From Paracoccus aminophilus JCM 7686 (lineage in GTDB: Bacteria > Pseudomonadota > Alphaproteobacteria > Rhodobacterales > Rhodobacteraceae): a stretch of DNA of 64,000 bases. The position numbers and the translations under genes are program-made. Location: contig NC_022041.1 in the NCBI RefSeq assembly GCF_000444995.1, forward strand, positions 3,475,501 through 3,539,500. Reading direction: 5' to 3'. Below are positions 34,291 to 42,966 of this stretch, one piece after another (within the stretch, counting starts at the first letter, position 1; the number at the start of each line of letters is the position of its first letter). Under the pieces are notes generated by a model. The model was given only the letters and a program-made list of their open reading frames with translations. It was not told the origin of the DNA and did no database searches.

Positions 34291-34358
34291 CCCGGGCGGT
34301 CCTGACAAAAGCGCGCAGGGCGCGCCTTCATGCTTTTGTCTTAGGCCGCCGCGCCCGG
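34291..34358 (-). other. Long interrupted hairpin after the hybrid kinase gene
   Basis: ACAAAAGC (34305-34312) pairs with GCTTTTGT (34332-34339), and an outer CCCGGGCGG (34291-34299) pairs with CCGCGCCCGGG near 34348-34358 with a bulge. The whole structure spans about 68 bases between the kinase stop and the next gene. It may terminate the kinase operon or separate two expression levels. Confidence 0.55.
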
Positions 34359-34361
34359 GTG

Positions 34362-35690
34362 TCAGGACAGGATGCGCTGAAACAGCATCTGCATCTCTTC
34401 GCGACGGATCGGCTTTTCCACCAGAGGCACCGCGATCTCAGCGCAGGCGCGCGCGATTTCAGGAGCGCGCTGCGCGGTGATCATCACCGCAGGCACCGAC
34501 ACGCCCACCGCCGCGCGCAAGGCGCGGATCGCGGCCAGCCCGTTGTCGTCATTGTCGAGATTGTAATCGGCGAGAATCAGATCCGGGGGCTCTTCCCCCA
34601 TCGTCGCCAGGGCCTCGGCAGTGCCGCCTGCGATCCGGGGCACCATGCCCAGCTGATCGCGCAGAACCAGCTCATAGGCGCGGCGCATGTTCGGATCGTT
34701 TTCGACCACAAGCACCACCCGCCCGCGCAGCGCGACCGGGGTCTTGTTCACCACCTCGACATGACCGTCCTCGTCGGGCTCGACCAGAGGCAGGCTGACG
34801 CGGAAGACCGTGCCGTGACCCGGCTCGCTTTCGACCGCGATCGGATGGCCCAGCTTGGCACAGGCGCGGCGCACGATCGAGAGGCCAAGCCCCATGCCAG
34901 GCGCGACGCCCTCGCGCCCAACCCGCTGGAACTCATCGAAAATCCGGTTGCGATCCCCGACGGGAATGCCGATGCCGGTGTCATGCACCTCCAGCCAGAC
35001 CCGGTCGCCGCGTCGGCGTGCGCCGACCAGAACCTTGCCGGTTTCGGTGTATTTGATCGCATTCGACACGAGATTCTGGGCAATCCGGCGCAAAAAGATC
35101 GGATCGCTGTCCACCACGGCCGAGGTCGGCACGAAGCCAAGCGCCAGCTCCTTGGCCTCGGCGACCGGCGCATATTCAATCGCCAGCCTGCGGAACAACT
35201 CGCCCAGATTGACCGGCTTGCGGTGGAACTCGATCCTCTGGCTGTCGAGCCGCGAGATATCGAGCACGGCATGCATCAGCTCTTCGACCGATTCAAAGGC
35301 CCCGGCGAGCCTTTCCGTGATTTCTTGCTGGAACGGGTCGAGCGAGGTGTCGCGCAGCGCGGTCAGAAACAGCCGCGCCGCCGACAAAGGCTGAAGAAGA
35401 TCATGGCTCGCCGCGCGCAAAAAGCGGGTCTTCGAGCGATTCGCCTCTTCGGCGGCAGCGCGGGCAATTGCCAGCTCTCGGTTGCGCTCGGACAGATCGG
35501 CCATGGCGCGTTCAAGATCGCGGGTGCGGGCGTCGATCTCTTGCTCCAGAGCGACGGCCGCCTGAAACATCGACCACGCCGAGCCGCGCATCTCTTCCAT
35601 CCGGTCGATGCGCTCGATCAGCACATCCGAGATGCGCGCGAGCTTTTCGACCTGACGGTCGGGGCTGTCACTGTCGCGAACAAAACTCAT
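34362..35690 (-). CDS. Soluble hybrid histidine kinase (NahK/FlhS-like)
   Basis: Cytoplasmic hybrid kinase of 442 residues with no membrane helix and no PAS domain. A short helical N-terminus (1-85, coiled coil) is followed by the H-box with His96 (FLRAASHDLLQPL), an ATPase domain (NLVSNAIKYTETG, DTGIGIP, GMGLGLSIV) and a C-terminal receiver (LILADYNLDN). HDLLQPL is typical of the NahK/ErcS-type kinases. It follows the FIST gene by nine bases. Without a sensor domain it probably takes its signal from the FIST protein. Kinases of this type near PQQ genes regulate alcohol or formaldehyde oxidation in Pseudomonas and Paracoccus. Confidence 0.92.
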   Translation of the reverse strand: MSFVRDSDSPDRQVEKLARISDVLIERIDRMEEMRGSAWSMFQAAVALEQEIDARTRDLERAMADLSERNRELAIARAAAEEANRSKTRFLRAASHDLLQPLSAARLFLTALRDTSLDPFQQEITERLAGAFESVEELMHAVLDISRLDSQRIEFHRKPVNLGELFRRLAIEYAPVAEAKELALGFVPTSAVVDSDPIFLRRIAQNLVSNAIKYTETGKVLVGARRRGDRVWLEVHDTGIGIPVGDRNRIFDEFQRVGREGVAPGMGLGLSIVRRACAKLGHPIAVESEPGHGTVFRVSLPLVEPDEDGHVEVVNKTPVALRGRVVLVVENDPNMRRAYELVLRDQLGMVPRIAGGTAEALATMGEEPPDLILADYNLDNDDNGLAAIRALRAAVGVSVPAVMITAQRAPEIARACAEIAVPLVEKPIRREEMQMLFQRILS

Positions 35691-35699
35691 AGTTCCGAC

Positions 35700-36869
35700 T
35701 CATGCCTCATGGCGCGGCAAGAATGCCATGCCGACAAAGGTCTGGTTCACATGCATACCATTGTGCTGCTCGCCGTAAGTGTTGAACCCCGCGACGTGGA
35801 ATCGCGCGAAGATTTCTGACATTTCGTCCTTCATCCCGGCACGTTCAAGGGCAAGGCGACGCAGGATGCAATCAAATCCCAACACCATCAGCGGCGGTCG
35901 CGCCAAGGCCCCCATCGCATCGGCAAAGCCCTGCGTCATATCCTCGACCCGGCCCAGCCGCAGGATCGTGCCAACCTCGATCGAGGACATCAGCTCAAGC
36001 CCGCCCTCGGCAGTAACGCCGCGAATCGCCCGGATATGGTTGCGCCGTCCGGTGCGCAGGATCAGCGGATGCCGCGCGAATTCGGGCGGCGTCAGCGATT
36101 GCAGGGAAATCCCGCTGAGACGCGCATATTCCTCGGCAGCGGGTTCGGCATTGAGTTCAAGAATCGTGCGGTTCTGGGGATCGGCCGCCGTCACCACCGC
36201 CCGTTTCGCGGTTGCGCTGAAATGGGCGAAACTGACCTCGGCCGCTTCGAAATCGGTCTCGATCAGCAGAAAGAGCGCCGAGCCCGGATGTTCGATCCCG
36301 TTTACCACCTGAATCGTCCGGCCAAAGCGCAGCCCATCGGCGGCAGAGCCTCCGATGACCGGCAGCCCCGGCATCGTCGCCTCAAGCGTGGCGACCAGCA
36401 CATCCTCGTGACGCGCCATGCCATCGGCCAGAAGCAGGCCGAAGACAGAGCGGGTTTCATCCGCGTTGAACTTGGACCGGAAATCCCGCAGCTGATGCAT
36501 CCATTCCGAAACCGGGATATGTTCCTGATTTCGCAGCACAGTCACGCCCACGCGAAAGCTTCCGCGCGGAAAGCCAAGCGCGGTGACCGTGCCCGAGGAA
36601 TAGCCCATCGGCCCGATCTCGCCGGCTGACGAGCAACCGACGATCTGGCAACCTTCGGGCAGTTTCGCGGCCAGCTTCACCGAGAGGGCCGCGAGTTTTT
36701 CGGCATGGGACGCGAACAGAAGCACCAGACCGGGATCGGCCAGCGTCAGCTCGCGCAACAGGCTGCCTACAACATCCGGGTCGCGCAATTCGACCGAGAC
36801 GGCAACCGGGGCGGGCATCACCTGCGACTGCGCATAGGCAGACGCAGGCGCTATGGCAGTCCGCTTCAT
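35700..36869 (-). CDS. FIST-domain sensory protein (NosP-like)
   Basis: Cytoplasmic sensory protein of 389 residues with FIST_N (about 40-235; CQIVGCSSAGEIGPMGYSSG) and FIST_C (about 240-375; AFADAMG and GFDCILRR) domains. In Pseudomonas a FIST protein, NosP, binds haem and nitric oxide and controls the kinase NahK, encoded next to it. The same pairing is present here: the kinase gene starts nine bases downstream, and the regulator gene ends inside this gene's start. Whether this protein binds haem or another ligand cannot be seen from sequence. Confidence 0.9.
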   Translation of the reverse strand: MKRTAIAPASAYAQSQVMPAPVAVSVELRDPDVVGSLLRELTLADPGLVLLFASHAEKLAALSVKLAAKLPEGCQIVGCSSAGEIGPMGYSSGTVTALGFPRGSFRVGVTVLRNQEHIPVSEWMHQLRDFRSKFNADETRSVFGLLLADGMARHEDVLVATLEATMPGLPVIGGSAADGLRFGRTIQVVNGIEHPGSALFLLIETDFEAAEVSFAHFSATAKRAVVTAADPQNRTILELNAEPAAEEYARLSGISLQSLTPPEFARHPLILRTGRRNHIRAIRGVTAEGGLELMSSIEVGTILRLGRVEDMTQGFADAMGALARPPLMVLGFDCILRRLALERAGMKDEMSEIFARFHVAGFNTYGEQHNGMHVNQTFVGMAFLPRHEA

Positions 36870-37570
36870 GCCGGTTCGAAGAGCCGCACCGTATTGGCCA
36901 GCAGCACCGCCTGAGTGCGGCGTCTTGCGTTGATCTTGGACATGATGGCGGTGATATGGGTCTTCACCGTCGCCTCGGCGATCGAGAGCTCATAGCTGAT
37001 CTCTTTGTTCGCCTTGCCCTGACAGATCAGGCGCAGGATCTTCATCTGCTGCGGTGTGAGGCTGGCAAAACGGCGTGCGAGCTCGACCCGGGCTTCGTCC
37101 TCCACGTTCCCGGCTTCTGGCTCATAGCCCTCGGGCGTGACGCGCTCGCCCTCCCACATGCGACGCAGGCTGTCGACCAGCGCCTCACGACCAAGTGATT
37201 TCGAAATATAGCCCTGCGCGCCCGCCGCCATCGCGGCGCCGATCATGGCATTTTCAAGATCGGCCGAGATCATGGTGATCGGCACATCCGGGATCTGACG
37301 ACGCAAAGTCACCAGCCCTTCCGAGCCACGTGCGTCGGGCAGGTTGAGGTCAAGAATGACCGCATCAGGCGCTCCCATCGTCCTGATCTGCTCGACTGCA
37401 GCCGCCAAAGATCTGGCGGAACGCACGTTTTTCAGCCCGAAGCTGATCTTGAGGGTCAAAGCCAGCGCGTCACACATCAACGGATGATCGTCCACGATCA
37501 GAATTTCGCGAACACGATCAGCCGAGGGGCGTTGGCTCAAGGATTTCTCCTGTTGTTGGGGTATCGACAT
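36866..37570 (-). CDS. NarL/LuxR-type response regulator (FlhR-like)
   Basis: Response regulator of 234 residues: receiver with Asp74 (VILDLNLPDA) and a C-terminal LuxR helix-turn-helix (LTPQQMKILRLICQGKANKEISYELSIAEATVKTH-type sequence, about 165-200). The ATG at 37570 has GGGAGGA upstream; the longer frame adds unrelated residues. It is the first gene of a three-gene operon (regulator, FIST, hybrid kinase) and diverges from the binding-protein gene. By analogy with FlhSR of Paracoccus denitrificans it may activate C1 and quinoprotein genes. Confidence 0.9.
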   Translation of the reverse strand: MSIPQQQEKSLSQRPSADRVREILIVDDHPLMCDALALTLKISFGLKNVRSARSLAAAVEQIRTMGAPDAVILDLNLPDARGSEGLVTLRRQIPDVPITMISADLENAMIGAAMAAGAQGYISKSLGREALVDSLRRMWEGERVTPEGYEPEAGNVEDEARVELARRFASLTPQQMKILRLICQGKANKEISYELSIAEATVKTHITAIMSKINARRRTQAVLLANTVRLFEPA

Positions 37571-37746
37571 CGTTTTTCCTCCCAAAAACGATTGCGAACT
37601 GGAAAGCTCCGCGTTCGCTTCGGTAATAATCTTACGGGACATCCCCCATCGCGCAAGGGGTCATGTCTGGAAAATGCTGTTCGGCGTGATATGGGCGGGT
37701 TTCGTCCGGCGCCTGCCGAAGCCGCCGCCGAAGCGAGGAGACATTG

Positions 37747-38715
37747 ATGAAGCTAACCCGCAGAACCCTGTTCGCCGCCGCAGCCGCGCTGGCTCTGACC
37801 CTGCCCGCCGCAGCCGAACCCCTGCCCAATATCCGAATCGGTACGATCGAGAACGGCCCGCTCAGCTGGGAAGTCGAGACCATCCGCACCCTCGGGCTGG
37901 ACAAGAAACATGGTTTCGCCATGACCCCGATCGTCATGGCCGCCCCCGCCGCCGCCCAATCGGCGCTGAAAGCGGGCAAGGTCAATCTGATCTTCACCGA
38001 CTGGCTTTGGGTCGCAGGCGAGCGGGGCCGGGGCACCGATCTCGTGGTGGCGCCGAATGCGCGGCTGCCGTCGAGCCTGATCGTCAAGGCCGACAGCGCC
38101 GATCAAAGCCCGACCGAATTCAAGGGCCGCAAGATCGGGATCAATGGCAGCCCGGAAGATGGCGGCTGGCTTTTGCTGCGCGCCTCGGGGCTGGGTGCGG
38201 GGATTGATCTGGCAATCGAGGCGAAGGAAACCCATGCCTCGCCCGAGGTGCTGCGTCAGGAACTCGACCGCGGCGAGCTGGCCGCTCTGGTCGAGCCTTG
38301 GCCCGCAGCGGCGGTGACCAGCGCCACCGGCCTGCGCGAAATGGACACGGCCGGGGCCGCCGCCACTGCGCTTGGCGCGCCAGAGGGCTTTGCCCTGCAA
38401 GGCTATGCGCTTCAGAAGTCATGGCTTGACCACCATTCCAAACTCGCCTCGGATTTCTTCGCCGCCGCCGCCGAGGCCCGCCAGATCCTCAGCACGGATG
38501 ATGCGGAATGGGACAAGCTGCGCAACCGCATGGGCGCGCCGGATGACGCCCGCTTTGCCCAGATCAAAGGCGAATACCGCGCGGGCATTGTCGCCGAATT
38601 CGATCCCGCCAAGGCCGAGGCGCTTTATGGCGCGCTGACCGGGCTCGAGGGCGGCAAGCTCTTTGGCGGCAGCGCGGCGCCGTCCTTGCCAGAGGGCCTG
38701 TTCCACAAACCCTGA
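37747..38715 (+). CDS. Orphan NitT/TauT-type ABC substrate-binding protein
   Basis: Periplasmic binding protein of 322 residues. Signal peptide about 1-23 (ends PAAAEP). The body has IRIGTIENGPLSWEVETI and KVNLIFTDWLWVAGER, and the order of NitT/TauT/SsuA-like proteins. GAGGAG lies six bases before the ATG at 37747. No permease or ATPase gene is adjacent. Similar orphan proteins accompany quinoprotein dehydrogenase clusters; a role in binding an alcohol-oxidation substrate or cofactor is an inference. Confidence 0.85.
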   Translation: MKLTRRTLFAAAAALALTLPAAAEPLPNIRIGTIENGPLSWEVETIRTLGLDKKHGFAMTPIVMAAPAAAQSALKAGKVNLIFTDWLWVAGERGRGTDLVVAPNARLPSSLIVKADSADQSPTEFKGRKIGINGSPEDGGWLLLRASGLGAGIDLAIEAKETHASPEVLRQELDRGELAALVEPWPAAAVTSATGLREMDTAGAAATALGAPEGFALQGYALQKSWLDHHSKLASDFFAAAAEARQILSTDDAEWDKLRNRMGAPDDARFAQIKGEYRAGIVAEFDPAKAEALYGALTGLEGGKLFGGSAAPSLPEGLFHKP

Positions 38716-38725
38716 AATCCCGGCA

Positions 38726-38744
38726 CGGGGGCGCAAAGCCCCCG
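38726..38744. terminator. Hairpin between convergent binding-protein and carrier genes
   Basis: CGGGGGC (38726-38732), loop GCAAA, GCCCCCG (38738-38744). It lies between convergent genes without a clear T-run on either strand, so it is a weak terminator candidate. Confidence 0.4.
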
Positions 38745-38781
38745 ATCCGCCCCGAAAACCGCCGCCTTCGCGATTTCCGTC

Positions 38782-39621
38782 CTAAAGATTATTGTCCCAG
38801 ACGCGGTTGTCCGTATCCTGCGCATGGACCGAGATCTGGCCCTTGCCCGGCTCATAGGCGAAACGGAACACCGGATCTTCCGAGATCGAGATCCCCGCAT
38901 CCATCGAGAACAGCTCCTTGCCGTCCTGCTTGACCTCAAGCGTCTGGATGAATTCGGCCGGGATCGTCAGCAGCGTGACCTGATCGCGTTGCAGCCCCGA
39001 GAAATTCGGATGCCGGATCATCAGCGTGCCGATCTGGCGACCTGCCTCGTCGCCCTCGCCCGGGCTGGTGCGGAACTTCATCTGACCCATGGTGGCGCGG
39101 ACATCGGCCATGCTTTTGCCCGCAGGCGCTGCGCAGCCGCCCGAGGCTTTGACATAGCGCCCCGCCATGACTTTGCGGCCATCGGCCAAAGTCGCAATCG
39201 CGCGGATATCCGAGTAATTATCGACCCGGACGCGGACCTCGAAATCCAGCGGCATCAGGGCGTCGCCGAAGGTAAAGCTCGCAGCGACCGGGGCCGGGTT
39301 GTGATCGACGACCAGCGACAGCGCAGTGATCGCGGGCGCGCCTTTGGGTTGGGTGATACGGATCGGCACCAAGGCCGGGTTGTCGGCGCGCTTGGGCGCA
39401 TCGAGATCGAAGACCGAGGGATCGACCGGCGGCTCGGTGTCGGTTCCGATCACCGCGAGCCGCATATCGTCCCAATCGGGCGAGGGCTGCATCGGGTTCT
39501 CAATCGCAGCCGCCGATCCCGCCGCATCAGCCGCCACCGCATTTTGCGCCAAAACCGCGACCGGCGCCCCGGCGGCGAGAAGGGCCAGCAGGCCCGCATT
39601 CAGAGCCTGCCGCATCTTCAT
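38782..39621 (-). CDS. Quinoprotein-associated SoxYZ-like carrier protein
   Basis: Periplasmic protein of 279 residues that joins SoxY-like and SoxZ-like domains in one chain, as in the fused SoxYZ-like family found with PQQ dehydrogenases. Signal peptide about 1-25. The SoxY-like half contains GGCAAP (Cys near residue 161), where SoxY uses a GGC motif to carry substrate, and the C-terminal SoxZ-like half has MIRHPNFSGLQ. It overlaps the pqqE stop, so it is the last gene of the pqq operon. By family knowledge it takes part in a periplasmic relay with the metallo-hydrolase at 43053; the carried group is not known. Confidence 0.88.
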   Translation of the reverse strand: MKMRQALNAGLLALLAAGAPVAVLAQNAVAADAAGSAAAIENPMQPSPDWDDMRLAVIGTDTEPPVDPSVFDLDAPKRADNPALVPIRITQPKGAPAITALSLVVDHNPAPVAASFTFGDALMPLDFEVRVRVDNYSDIRAIATLADGRKVMAGRYVKASGGCAAPAGKSMADVRATMGQMKFRTSPGEGDEAGRQIGTLMIRHPNFSGLQRDQVTLLTIPAEFIQTLEVKQDGKELFSMDAGISISEDPVFRFAYEPGKGQISVHAQDTDNRVWDNNL

Positions 39622-40754
39622 CCCCGCGCCTCCCGTGGCATTTTGCGATAAACGAGCGCCGTGTCCTCACTGCGCGAATCCGCCTCGGCCATCGCGTGAA
39701 GCTGGGCCTGCAGCGGCGAATAGGAGCAAACCGGATCGGTCGCGGTCGGATCTTTGGCCACAGCCATCGCCTGACAGCGGCAACCGCCGAAATCGACCTC
39801 GCGCCGGTCGCAGCTCTGGCAGGGCTCGGGCATCCAGGCCGTGCCCCGGAACGCATTGAAAGCGCTGCCTTTGTGCCAGATATCCGCCAAGGGCAGATCG
39901 CGCACATTGTCGAAATGAAGCCCCGGAATCGTCTGCGCCGCATGGCAGGGCAAAACCGCGCCATCGGGCGCAATGTTCAGCCCGGTCGAGCCCCAGCCGC
40001 CCATGCAGCTCTTGGGGAATTTCGCGTGATGATCCGGCGGCACATAATCGATGACCATGCGCCCGCGCAGCCGCTCGCGCGCGGCATTGACGATGCGGCG
40101 CGCCTGCACCGATTGCTCATAGGTCGGCATCAATGTCCGGCGGTTTAGATCGGCCCAGCCGTGGAATTGCACGGTCGCGACCTCGATCCGGCGCGCGCCC
40201 AATTGCTCGGCCATGGCGATCATTTCGGGCAGGCGGTCGAGGTTCTGGCGATGAACCACCGCATTCACGGTCAGCGGAAAGCCGATCTCGGCGATCCATT
40301 GCGCGACCTGCATCTTGCGATCAAACCCGCCCTTATAGCCGCCGATCCAATCGGCCATTTCCGCGTTGACGCCTTGCAGCGACAGCTGGACGTGATCGAC
40401 GCCCGCGGCGTCCAATTCACGCAGCCGCGCCTCGGTCAGGCCGATCCCCGAGGTGATCAGGTTAACGTAAAGCCCCGCCGCCCGCGCCGCCGCGACCAGT
40501 TCCACCAGATCCCGGCGCGAGGCGGGCTCGCCCCCCGAGAGATGGACCTGCAACACGCCCAAGGCCGCCGCTTGCCGGAAGACATCGGCCCATTCCTCGG
40601 TCGAAAGCTCTGAAGCGGTGCGCGCCAGCTCGATCGGATTCGAGCAATAGGGACAGGACAGCGGACAGCGATGGGTCAGCTCGGCCAGCATCGCCATCGG
40701 CAGGCCCGAGGTCACGGGATTGCCCTTGATGTCGCGCGCGATCTCCTGATTCAT
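39618..40754 (-). CDS. pqqE: PqqA peptide cyclase (radical SAM)
   Basis: Radical SAM enzyme of 378 residues that links Glu and Tyr of PqqA. The 4Fe-4S site is CPLSCPYC (Cys30, 34, 37). The SPASM domain has cysteines in KSCMGG, LPCHAAQ, PCQSCD and GGCRCQ. Full length. Its start overlaps the pqqD stop, and its stop overlaps the SoxYZ-like start. It works with PqqD as peptide chaperone. Confidence 0.97.
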   Translation of the reverse strand: MNQEIARDIKGNPVTSGLPMAMLAELTHRCPLSCPYCSNPIELARTASELSTEEWADVFRQAAALGVLQVHLSGGEPASRRDLVELVAAARAAGLYVNLITSGIGLTEARLRELDAAGVDHVQLSLQGVNAEMADWIGGYKGGFDRKMQVAQWIAEIGFPLTVNAVVHRQNLDRLPEMIAMAEQLGARRIEVATVQFHGWADLNRRTLMPTYEQSVQARRIVNAARERLRGRMVIDYVPPDHHAKFPKSCMGGWGSTGLNIAPDGAVLPCHAAQTIPGLHFDNVRDLPLADIWHKGSAFNAFRGTAWMPEPCQSCDRREVDFGGCRCQAMAVAKDPTATDPVCSYSPLQAQLHAMAEADSRSEDTALVYRKMPREARG

Positions 40755-41041
40755 GCGGCCCCCTCCACAAAGACCATGCGACGCTCGACCAGCCCGCGCA
40801 GGAACTCACGCACATCGGTCGCGATCTGGTCGCGGGGGGCGGCGTAGGTTGTCGCAAGATGGTCGATAATCTCACCCAGTCTGCGCTTGCCGTCGAGTTC
40901 AGACAAGATGGCATCGCCGATGGCATCCAATTGGATGGCTCGTTCGGGGGCGAGAAGCACGCGGATGCCGCGCAGCTTGTCGTCATGCAGCCGGACGCCG
41001 CGCGGCAGATAGGGCAGGCAATCGTCGCCAAGCGCCTCCAT
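40751..41041 (-). CDS. pqqD: PQQ biosynthesis peptide chaperone PqqD
   Basis: Small protein of 96 residues that binds PqqA and presents it to PqqE. YLPRGVRLHDDKLRGIRVLLAPER matches PqqD. The ATG at 41041 overlaps the pqqC stop (ATGA); a longer frame to 41146 lies within pqqC. Separate pqqC and pqqD genes are present, not a fusion. Confidence 0.95.
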   Translation of the reverse strand: MEALGDDCLPYLPRGVRLHDDKLRGIRVLLAPERAIQLDAIGDAILSELDGKRRLGEIIDHLATTYAAPRDQIATDVREFLRGLVERRMVFVEGAA

Positions 41042-41841
41042 CACGCGACGGCCCCCGCCGCGAGCATCCCCTCGCCGGGACGCCATGCGCCGGGCGACAG
41101 ATGGCCCTCGACATAGCCGTGCCAGAGCGCGTCGAGCTGCGCCCAAAGCACATCGGTCTTGAAGGTCAAAGCCGCCGCCGCCGCATCCTGCTTTTCCAGC
41201 GTATCGGCATGGTCGAGCACATAATTCAGCCCGAATTCCACATCCTTCGGCGCTTCCTTCAGCCGCGTCTGGAAATAGGAGAGGCTGGTCTCATTGGCGA
41301 AATCGTAATGTTTCAGCAGCCCCTCGATGCGCTGTTCGTGAATTTTCGGGGCAAACATCTCGGTCAGGCTCGAGGCGATCGCATCCAGAAGCGGCATGTC
41401 GCGCACGAAACGGACATAGGCATCGACGGCGAAACGGGTGGCGGGCATGACGCCCACACCGCTTGCGACGTAATCGGGCGCAAGGCCCACGGCCTCGGCC
41501 AGTTTCAGCCAGCGCCGGATGCCGCCGCCCTCGTCGACGCCGCCGTCGTGATCCTCGATCCGCGAGCGCCACGCCCGACGCAGATCGGGATCGACGACGC
41601 GCGACATGAAGGCCGCATCCTTCATCGGGATGCGCGACTGATATTGCCAGCGGTTGACGACCCAGGCGCGAACCTCGTCCGGGGTGCACTCGCCGCCATG
41701 CAGCCGCGCGTGGAAGGGGTGCTTGTCGTGATAGCGATCCGCGCCGATCTGGCGCAGGCGGTCGTGGAAGTCCGCACGCGATTGCGCCTGACGCGGCTTT
41801 TCTGCCTGACCCAAGCGAGAGGCCGGGGTGTGGGTGGTCAT
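41041..41841 (-). CDS. pqqC: Pyrroloquinoline-quinone synthase PqqC
   Basis: Oxidase that completes PQQ ring closure, 266 residues, all-helical haem-oxygenase-like fold. Landmarks are YHDKHPFHARLHGGE, WVVNRWQYQSRIPMKDAAF and DHDGGVDEGGGIRRWLKL, which hold the active-site His and Arg residues. It overlaps pqqB and pqqD by four bases each. Confidence 0.97.
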   Translation of the reverse strand: MTTHTPASRLGQAEKPRQAQSRADFHDRLRQIGADRYHDKHPFHARLHGGECTPDEVRAWVVNRWQYQSRIPMKDAAFMSRVVDPDLRRAWRSRIEDHDGGVDEGGGIRRWLKLAEAVGLAPDYVASGVGVMPATRFAVDAYVRFVRDMPLLDAIASSLTEMFAPKIHEQRIEGLLKHYDFANETSLSYFQTRLKEAPKDVEFGLNYVLDHADTLEKQDAAAAALTFKTDVLWAQLDALWHGYVEGHLSPGAWRPGEGMLAAGAVA

Positions 41842-42728
41842 AGCTGGATCTCCATCCCGTCGCGGCCAATCTGCCAGCCAGCAGCTTCGGCGCGATGGGT
41901 CTCAGAGCTGGCCGGATCGGTCAGCGGGTTGGAATTGTTCAGATGCACGTAAAGGCGGCGGCCAATCGCGGCCTGCGCGAAAGCGGTCAGACTGCCGCCC
42001 TCACCCGAAACCGGGACATGGCCCATGCGGCGGCCGGTCTTTTTGCCCAGACCTTCGCGGATCATCTCGTCATCGGCCCAAAGCGTGCCGTCGAACATCA
42101 AAAGATCCGCGCCGGCCAACCGATCCAGCAGCCAATCGGGCACGGTCGCGCAGCCGGGGATGTAAGCGGCGCGCTTGCCTGCGGCGGTCAGCTCGACCCC
42201 CACGGTATTCTCGCCCAGCAAATCGGTCTGGACGGTCTCGCCCTCCAGATAAAGCGGGACCTTGCCGGGCACGGCGAAGAGCCGCGCCTCAAGCCCCGGC
42301 AGCAGCGGGAAGCTTTCATCCAGCGCAATCGGCTTGCGGGTGACGAAATCGGGGTTCAGCGCAGTGAAGACCGGATTGCCCGCGAGCACATCGTGAATGG
42401 CCGGGGTCGCGAAAAGATCGAAGCTCTGGCTTTCACGCAGGGTCAACAGCCCCGCGACATGGTCGATATCGCCATTCGTGACCAGAACCGAGCGGATCGG
42501 AGAGCCGCGCAACCCACGCGGATAAAGCGCGGGCGTCGCCTGCAACTGGCCGCGCAAATCAGGAGAAGCATTGATCAAGGCCCAAGCCTCGCCGTCCAGA
42601 CTGACGGCAATGCTGCTTTGGGTCATCGAGGGGATCGCGCCGGATCGGGCGGCATTGCAATTGCCGCAGCCGCAATTCCACTGTGGAAGACCGCCACCGG
42701 CCCCCGCTCCGAGAATGACTATGCGCAT
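41838..42728 (-). CDS. pqqB: PQQ biosynthesis protein PqqB (metallo-beta-lactamase fold)
   Basis: Metallo-hydroxylase of 296 residues that acts on the Glu-Tyr intermediate. It begins with the family pattern RIVILGAGAGGGLPQWNCGC and CNAARSG, and has TNGDIDHVAGLLTLRE in place of the usual HxHxDH site, as is normal for PqqB. It is separated from pqqA by an intrinsic terminator and starts a chain of overlapping genes (pqqB-C-D-E-SoxYZ-like). Confidence 0.97.
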   Translation of the reverse strand: MRIVILGAGAGGGLPQWNCGCGNCNAARSGAIPSMTQSSIAVSLDGEAWALINASPDLRGQLQATPALYPRGLRGSPIRSVLVTNGDIDHVAGLLTLRESQSFDLFATPAIHDVLAGNPVFTALNPDFVTRKPIALDESFPLLPGLEARLFAVPGKVPLYLEGETVQTDLLGENTVGVELTAAGKRAAYIPGCATVPDWLLDRLAGADLLMFDGTLWADDEMIREGLGKKTGRRMGHVPVSGEGGSLTAFAQAAIGRRLYVHLNNSNPLTDPASSETHRAEAAGWQIGRDGMEIQL

Positions 42729-42742
42729 GTCAGCGTCACCGT

Positions 42743-42777
42743 AAAAAAATCCCTGCCCGCGCTGCTTCGGGCAGGGA
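42743..42777 (-). terminator. Intrinsic terminator/attenuator between pqqA and pqqB
   Basis: On the minus strand TCCCTGCCC (42777-42769) pairs with GGGCAGGGA (42758-42750) in a perfect 9-bp stem with a 10-base loop, followed by seven T residues. It lies directly between pqqA and pqqB, so part of the transcripts should end after pqqA. Confidence 0.88.
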
Positions 42778-42802
42778 CGTTTTGATTGTCAGTCTGAGAG
42801 CC

Positions 42803-42895
42803 TCAGAACAGAACGGGCTCGTCATCAGCCGGGGCGTACATGTTGATTTCCATGCCGCAGGCGACTTCTTTAAGGATCGGTTTCGACCAGGCCAT
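42803..42895 (-). CDS. pqqA: PQQ precursor peptide PqqA (30 residues)
   Basis: Ribosomal precursor peptide of PQQ: 30 residues beginning MAWSKPILKEVACGMEINMY and ending PVLF. Glu16 and Tyr20 are spaced as required (ExxxY) for cross-linking by PqqE. GGAGGG lies upstream of the ATG at 42895. It is too short for usual gene finders. A promoter with a 17-bp spacer lies upstream and a strong terminator downstream. Confidence 0.97.
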   Translation of the reverse strand: MAWSKPILKEVACGMEINMYAPADDEPVLF

Positions 42896-42937
42896 AATGT
42901 TCCCTCCAGGGTTGTTCCGCAGAATGCGGGTCTGTGA

Positions 42938-42966
42938 ATTGCAGATTACAACGCAGCTTCTGTCAA
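42938..42966 (-). promoter_or_regulatory. pqqA promoter (-35 TTGACA, -10 TGCAAT)
   Basis: On the minus strand TTGACA (42966-42961) is a perfect -35 box, and TGCAAT (42943-42938) follows after exactly 17 bp, giving a predicted start near 42931, about 36 bases before pqqA. The -10 match is 4 of 6, which leaves room for activator control. Confidence 0.65.
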
